A DNA stretch of 64,000 nucleotides from Haloferax sp046557615 (GTDB taxonomy: Archaea; Halobacteriota; Halobacteria; Halobacteriales; Haloferacaceae): assembly GCF_046557615.1 (NCBI RefSeq), contig NZ_JBKIII010000002.1, positions 496,001 through 560,000 of the forward strand. Reading direction: 5' to 3'. Under the pieces are notes generated by a model. That model was not told where the DNA came from. It did not search any database and saw only the letters and a list, made by a program, of their open reading frames with translations. Shown here one piece after another: positions 61,900-64,000 of the stretch. A program made the translations under genes and the position numbers. How positions within the stretch are numbered: the first letter of the stretch is position 1; each line of letters starts with the position of its first letter.

Positions 61900-62151
61900 T
61901 ACATTTCTCGCAACACAATTCTTCGAGCCGTGGGTCCGTTAGGACCTCGGCGAGACACACTGTGTTGCGTGTATGGTGATGGACGCTGAGCATTGAGCCA
62001 GGAGGTCGCAGTCCATGAGCGGAGCAAGTGGAACTGGCTTCTGTTGTTCAATTACCCTTGTTTGAATTAATGCATCTCATAGTGGGTGACATCTCGTTCA
62101 CTCTCACTCCCTACATCCACCTTACCCTCTCAGCCAACCTACACTATCTCG

Positions 62152-62547
62152 ATGATTTCAGACCTGACACACACGACAGTACTCGTCGAAAACGTGGACG
62201 ACGCAATCGAGTGGTACACCGACAAATTAGGCTTCGAACTCCGTGACGACGAGGAGTTCGCACCCGGAATGCGCTGGGTGACTGTCGCGCCGGAAGGTGG
62301 CGACGTTGAAGTTGCACTGCAAGAACCGAGCGACGAATACGGCGAAGGGATGGCCGCCGAGATGCGCGACAGAATCGGAAAGGGCACGACCACGGTTCTC
62401 GCCGTGGACGACTGCCGAGCGACCGTTGCAGAATTGGAAGAGCGTGGCGTCGAGATAACGAGAGAGCCAGAAGAAGTCCCGTGGGGCGTCCACGCCAATA
62501 TCGTAGACCTGTACGGCAATCCGTACAATTTGGTCGAGACTCGGTGA
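62152..62547 (+). CDS. VOC (glyoxalase/bleomycin-resistance) family protein
   Basis: A 131-residue VOC-fold protein: two beta-alpha-beta-beta-beta modules, starting HTTVLVENVDDAIEWYTDKLGFEL and ending VDLYGNPYNLVETR. Metal ligands would include His in the first strand and the Glu near the end. Substrate unknown; could be glyoxalase-like or an antibiotic-binding protein. ATG at 62152. It converges on the HPP gene with a 10-nt gap. Confidence 0.88.
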   Translation: MISDLTHTTVLVENVDDAIEWYTDKLGFELRDDEEFAPGMRWVTVAPEGGDVEVALQEPSDEYGEGMAAEMRDRIGKGTTTVLAVDDCRATVAELEERGVEITREPEEVPWGVHANIVDLYGNPYNLVETR

Positions 62548-62557
62548 CGGCCTATTT

Positions 62558-63025
62558 TTATCTGAGTAGTTCGCTCACCGCAACCAACACACCGACGCTC
62601 ACCACAATCACCCCAACCTCCGCAACCGACGACAGCAACCCGAGCGACACAATCAACGTCGTCGCACACGCGGGTGGGTGAACCGTATCCGTCGCCAGCA
62701 TCCCCCATCCAGTCACAGCAACCGAGACGATGCCGCTGAGAACTAAACGAAGGCCTTCAATCGAGAGAGCTGGCGGAACAGCAGTGAGCGAAACACCCGA
62801 CGCAAGCACCGAGTAGGCGACAAACCCCGCCAGCGCACCAATCAGATGACCGCCGATGACGCGTCGAGGGCGGACCTTCTCGCGCTGTGTTTCGAACGCG
62901 AGTACGAACGCCGAGGGGCCGAGGCTCGGGAAAATAAAGGGCTGGCCTGTGGCCCACGCGAGTACACCGAGAACGGCAAAGAGGCCGCCTGCAACGACTC
63001 CTGTTTCGACGCCTCGACGTGACAC
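62558..63025 (-). CDS. HPP family membrane protein
   Basis: A 155-residue protein with four hydrophobic helices and the defining motif HPPACATTLI. HPP proteins of cyanobacteria and plants transport nitrite across inner membranes, but other members are untested. A GTG start is used; a TATA-like element is about 25 nt upstream. Confidence 0.87.
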   Translation of the reverse strand: MSRRGVETGVVAGGLFAVLGVLAWATGQPFIFPSLGPSAFVLAFETQREKVRPRRVIGGHLIGALAGFVAYSVLASGVSLTAVPPALSIEGLRLVLSGIVSVAVTGWGMLATDTVHPPACATTLIVSLGLLSSVAEVGVIVVSVGVLVAVSELLR

Positions 63026-63047
63026 ACCTGCGTGTCTGTGTGTACTG

Positions 63048-63055
63048 GATAAAAA
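63048..63055 (-). promoter_or_regulatory. TATA element of the HPP gene
   Basis: TTTTTATC on the minus strand, about 25 nt before the GTG at 63025; consistent with a leaderless mRNA. Confidence 0.5.
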
Positions 63056-63100
63056 CGGTGGCTATCTGATTCAAGTAGTCGGCCGCGAAACAGGTTGGGC

Positions 63101-63664
63101 ATGCCCGGAGCAGTGTTCCTCGAAGGCGACGAAGTCGAACTCCGAACCGTCGATGGGAGTGATGTCGATTTTCTCCACGAACTGGTCAACGACCCACAGA
63201 TTCGGCGTGGAATCGCCGCACTCGACCCAATCACACGTAGCCAGGAGCGCAAGTGGGTCGAAACCCGTGGAAAGGACGACAGCATCAACTTCATCGTGAG
63301 CGTCGGAGGCGAGGCCGTCGGCACGATAGGACTCAAGCCGCCGAACAATGCGGGTGTCGCCGAAGTCGGCTACATGATTGCACCAGACCAGTGGGGCAAT
63401 GGCTACGCCACCGACGCCCTGCGAACCATGTGTGGCTACGCGTTCGAAGAGCGCCGACTCCACAAAGTGTACGCGAACGTCTACGAGACGAACCCAGCCT
63501 CCGCGGCGGTCTTAGAGAACGCAGGGTTCGAACGAGAGGGCGTCCACCGCGAGCAAGGGTTCGTCGAAGGCGAACACATCGACGTGCTGCGATACGGCCT
63601 GCTCGTGGACGAGTGGATGGAGGAGAACACTCAGACCGAAGACGGCCTCGACAGTTGGATATAG
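63101..63664 (+). CDS. GNAT family N-acetyltransferase (RimJ/RimL type)
   Basis: A 187-residue GNAT. Motif A is VGYMIAPDQWGNGYATDAL and the later helix is NPASAAVLENAGFEREGV, as in ribosomal-protein and small-molecule acetyltransferases. ATG at 63101 (a TTG 6 nt upstream is in frame). Its stop codon lies 1 nt from that of asd on the opposite strand. Confidence 0.9.
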   Translation: MPGAVFLEGDEVELRTVDGSDVDFLHELVNDPQIRRGIAALDPITRSQERKWVETRGKDDSINFIVSVGGEAVGTIGLKPPNNAGVAEVGYMIAPDQWGNGYATDALRTMCGYAFEERRLHKVYANVYETNPASAAVLENAGFEREGVHREQGFVEGEHIDVLRYGLLVDEWMEENTQTEDGLDSWI

Positions 63665-63665
63665 T

Positions 63666-64000
63666 CTAAATCCAGCCTTCTTCGACGAGTAGTTCGCCGT
63701 TGAGGACAGACGCGCCTGCCGCGCCGCGAATCGTGTTGTGGGCGAGGCAGTTGTACTTGACACCGTTTGGCGTCTCTTGGATGCCGCCAGCCGAAATCTG
63801 CATGCCGTCGCCGCGGGTGCGGTCGAGACGTGGCTGTGGTCGGAAGTCGTCTTCGAAGACGTGAATCAGTTGCTCGGGTGCGCTCGGGAGGTCGATACCG
63901 GGGAACTCGCGCATCGCGGTCGCGACATCCTCGGGCGTGGCGTCCTCAGCGAGGTCGGCGAACACGCTTTCGAGGTGGCCGTCGAGCGTCGGAATCCGGT
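63666..64000 (-). CDS. asd: Aspartate-semialdehyde dehydrogenase, C-terminal part (cut by window edge)
   Basis: The last 110 codons are visible. RIPTLDGHLESVFADL and the end HNTIRGAAGASVLNGELLVEEGW are characteristic of archaeal-type Asd, which makes aspartate semialdehyde for threonine, methionine and lysine synthesis. The NADP-binding domain and catalytic Cys are outside the window. Confidence 0.9.
   Translation of the reverse strand, partial: RIPTLDGHLESVFADLAEDATPEDVATAMREFPGIDLPSAPEQLIHVFEDDFRPQPRLDRTRGDGMQISAGGIQETPNGVKYNCLAHNTIRGAAGASVLNGELLVEEGWI

Noticed and set aside
61900..62151. Second tRNA or partial tRNA after tRNA-Pro
   Set aside because: GGTCCGTTAGGACC resembles a short hairpin, but no cloverleaf could be built.

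Overview
The window is chromosomal DNA of a halophilic euryarchaeon, almost certainly Haloferax or a very close relative. The proteins are acidic and GC-rich. Many genes have a TATA element 25-30 nt before the start codon, which implies leaderless transcripts. Secreted proteins carry Tat-lipobox or type III (pilin) signals. There is an S-layer glycoprotein with a Thr-rich stalk and PGF-CTERM anchor, and an elongator tRNA-Met with a 75-nt intron. No insertion sequence, integrase, CRISPR array or rRNA was found; most of the window is core chromosome with one clear accessory insert.

Layout. 1-5.0 kb: tandem GNAT acetyltransferases, the clamp-loader large subunit RfcL, a UbiA-like membrane protein and a 7TM-PAS histidine kinase. 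5.4-8.9 kb: a polar amino-acid ABC transporter and heme A synthase. 9-12.5 kb: a degenerate M24 'peptidase' and a malic enzyme-phosphotransacetylase fusion. 12.5-20.3 kb: a membrane protein, an RNase H-like protein and a complete five-gene oligopeptide ABC operon. 20.4-25.1 kb: an EamA exporter, asparaginase, aldo/keto reductase, a DUF1684 protein and small membrane proteins.

25.2-35.3 kb is the cell-surface and accessory region: three tandem type IV pilins, a long regulatory gap, the S-layer gene, a Tat lipoprotein with a transglutaminase-like domain, then an AT-richer two-gene module (EVE-McrB-like GTPase plus PD-(D/E)xK nuclease) that ends beside the intron-containing tRNA-Met. That pair is the best candidate for an under-described system: a modification-dependent (type IV-like) restriction or defence module.

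35.4-44.8 kb: a PH-like protein, a zinc-finger protein, a VTT membrane protein, phosphoglycerate mutase, DUF1405, an ArsR-type regulator, GatD preceded by an unusual array of short palindromes, a GNAT and a degenerate sensor kinase. 44.9-52.2 kb: CarA, an Lrp regulator, an Idi-like Nudix protein overlapping a JAMM desampylase, an SDR, kynureninase, an esterase and an AIR-synthase-like protein. 52.4-57.9 kb: an epoxide-hydrolase-like enzyme, an APC transporter fused to two Usp domains with a stand-alone Usp, and a UPF0324 exporter. 58.2-61.4 kb: adk-DUF106-cmk-truB, the tail of the classical archaeal ribosomal/secY cluster but without secY beside it. 61.4-64 kb: tRNA-Pro(GGG), a VOC protein, an HPP protein, a GNAT and the 3' part of aspartate-semialdehyde dehydrogenase.

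Gene packing is tight. Five convergent gene pairs abut or overlap at their stop codons, so 3' ends of opposing transcripts must overlap. All functional calls rest on reading motifs and family knowledge; no database search was run.
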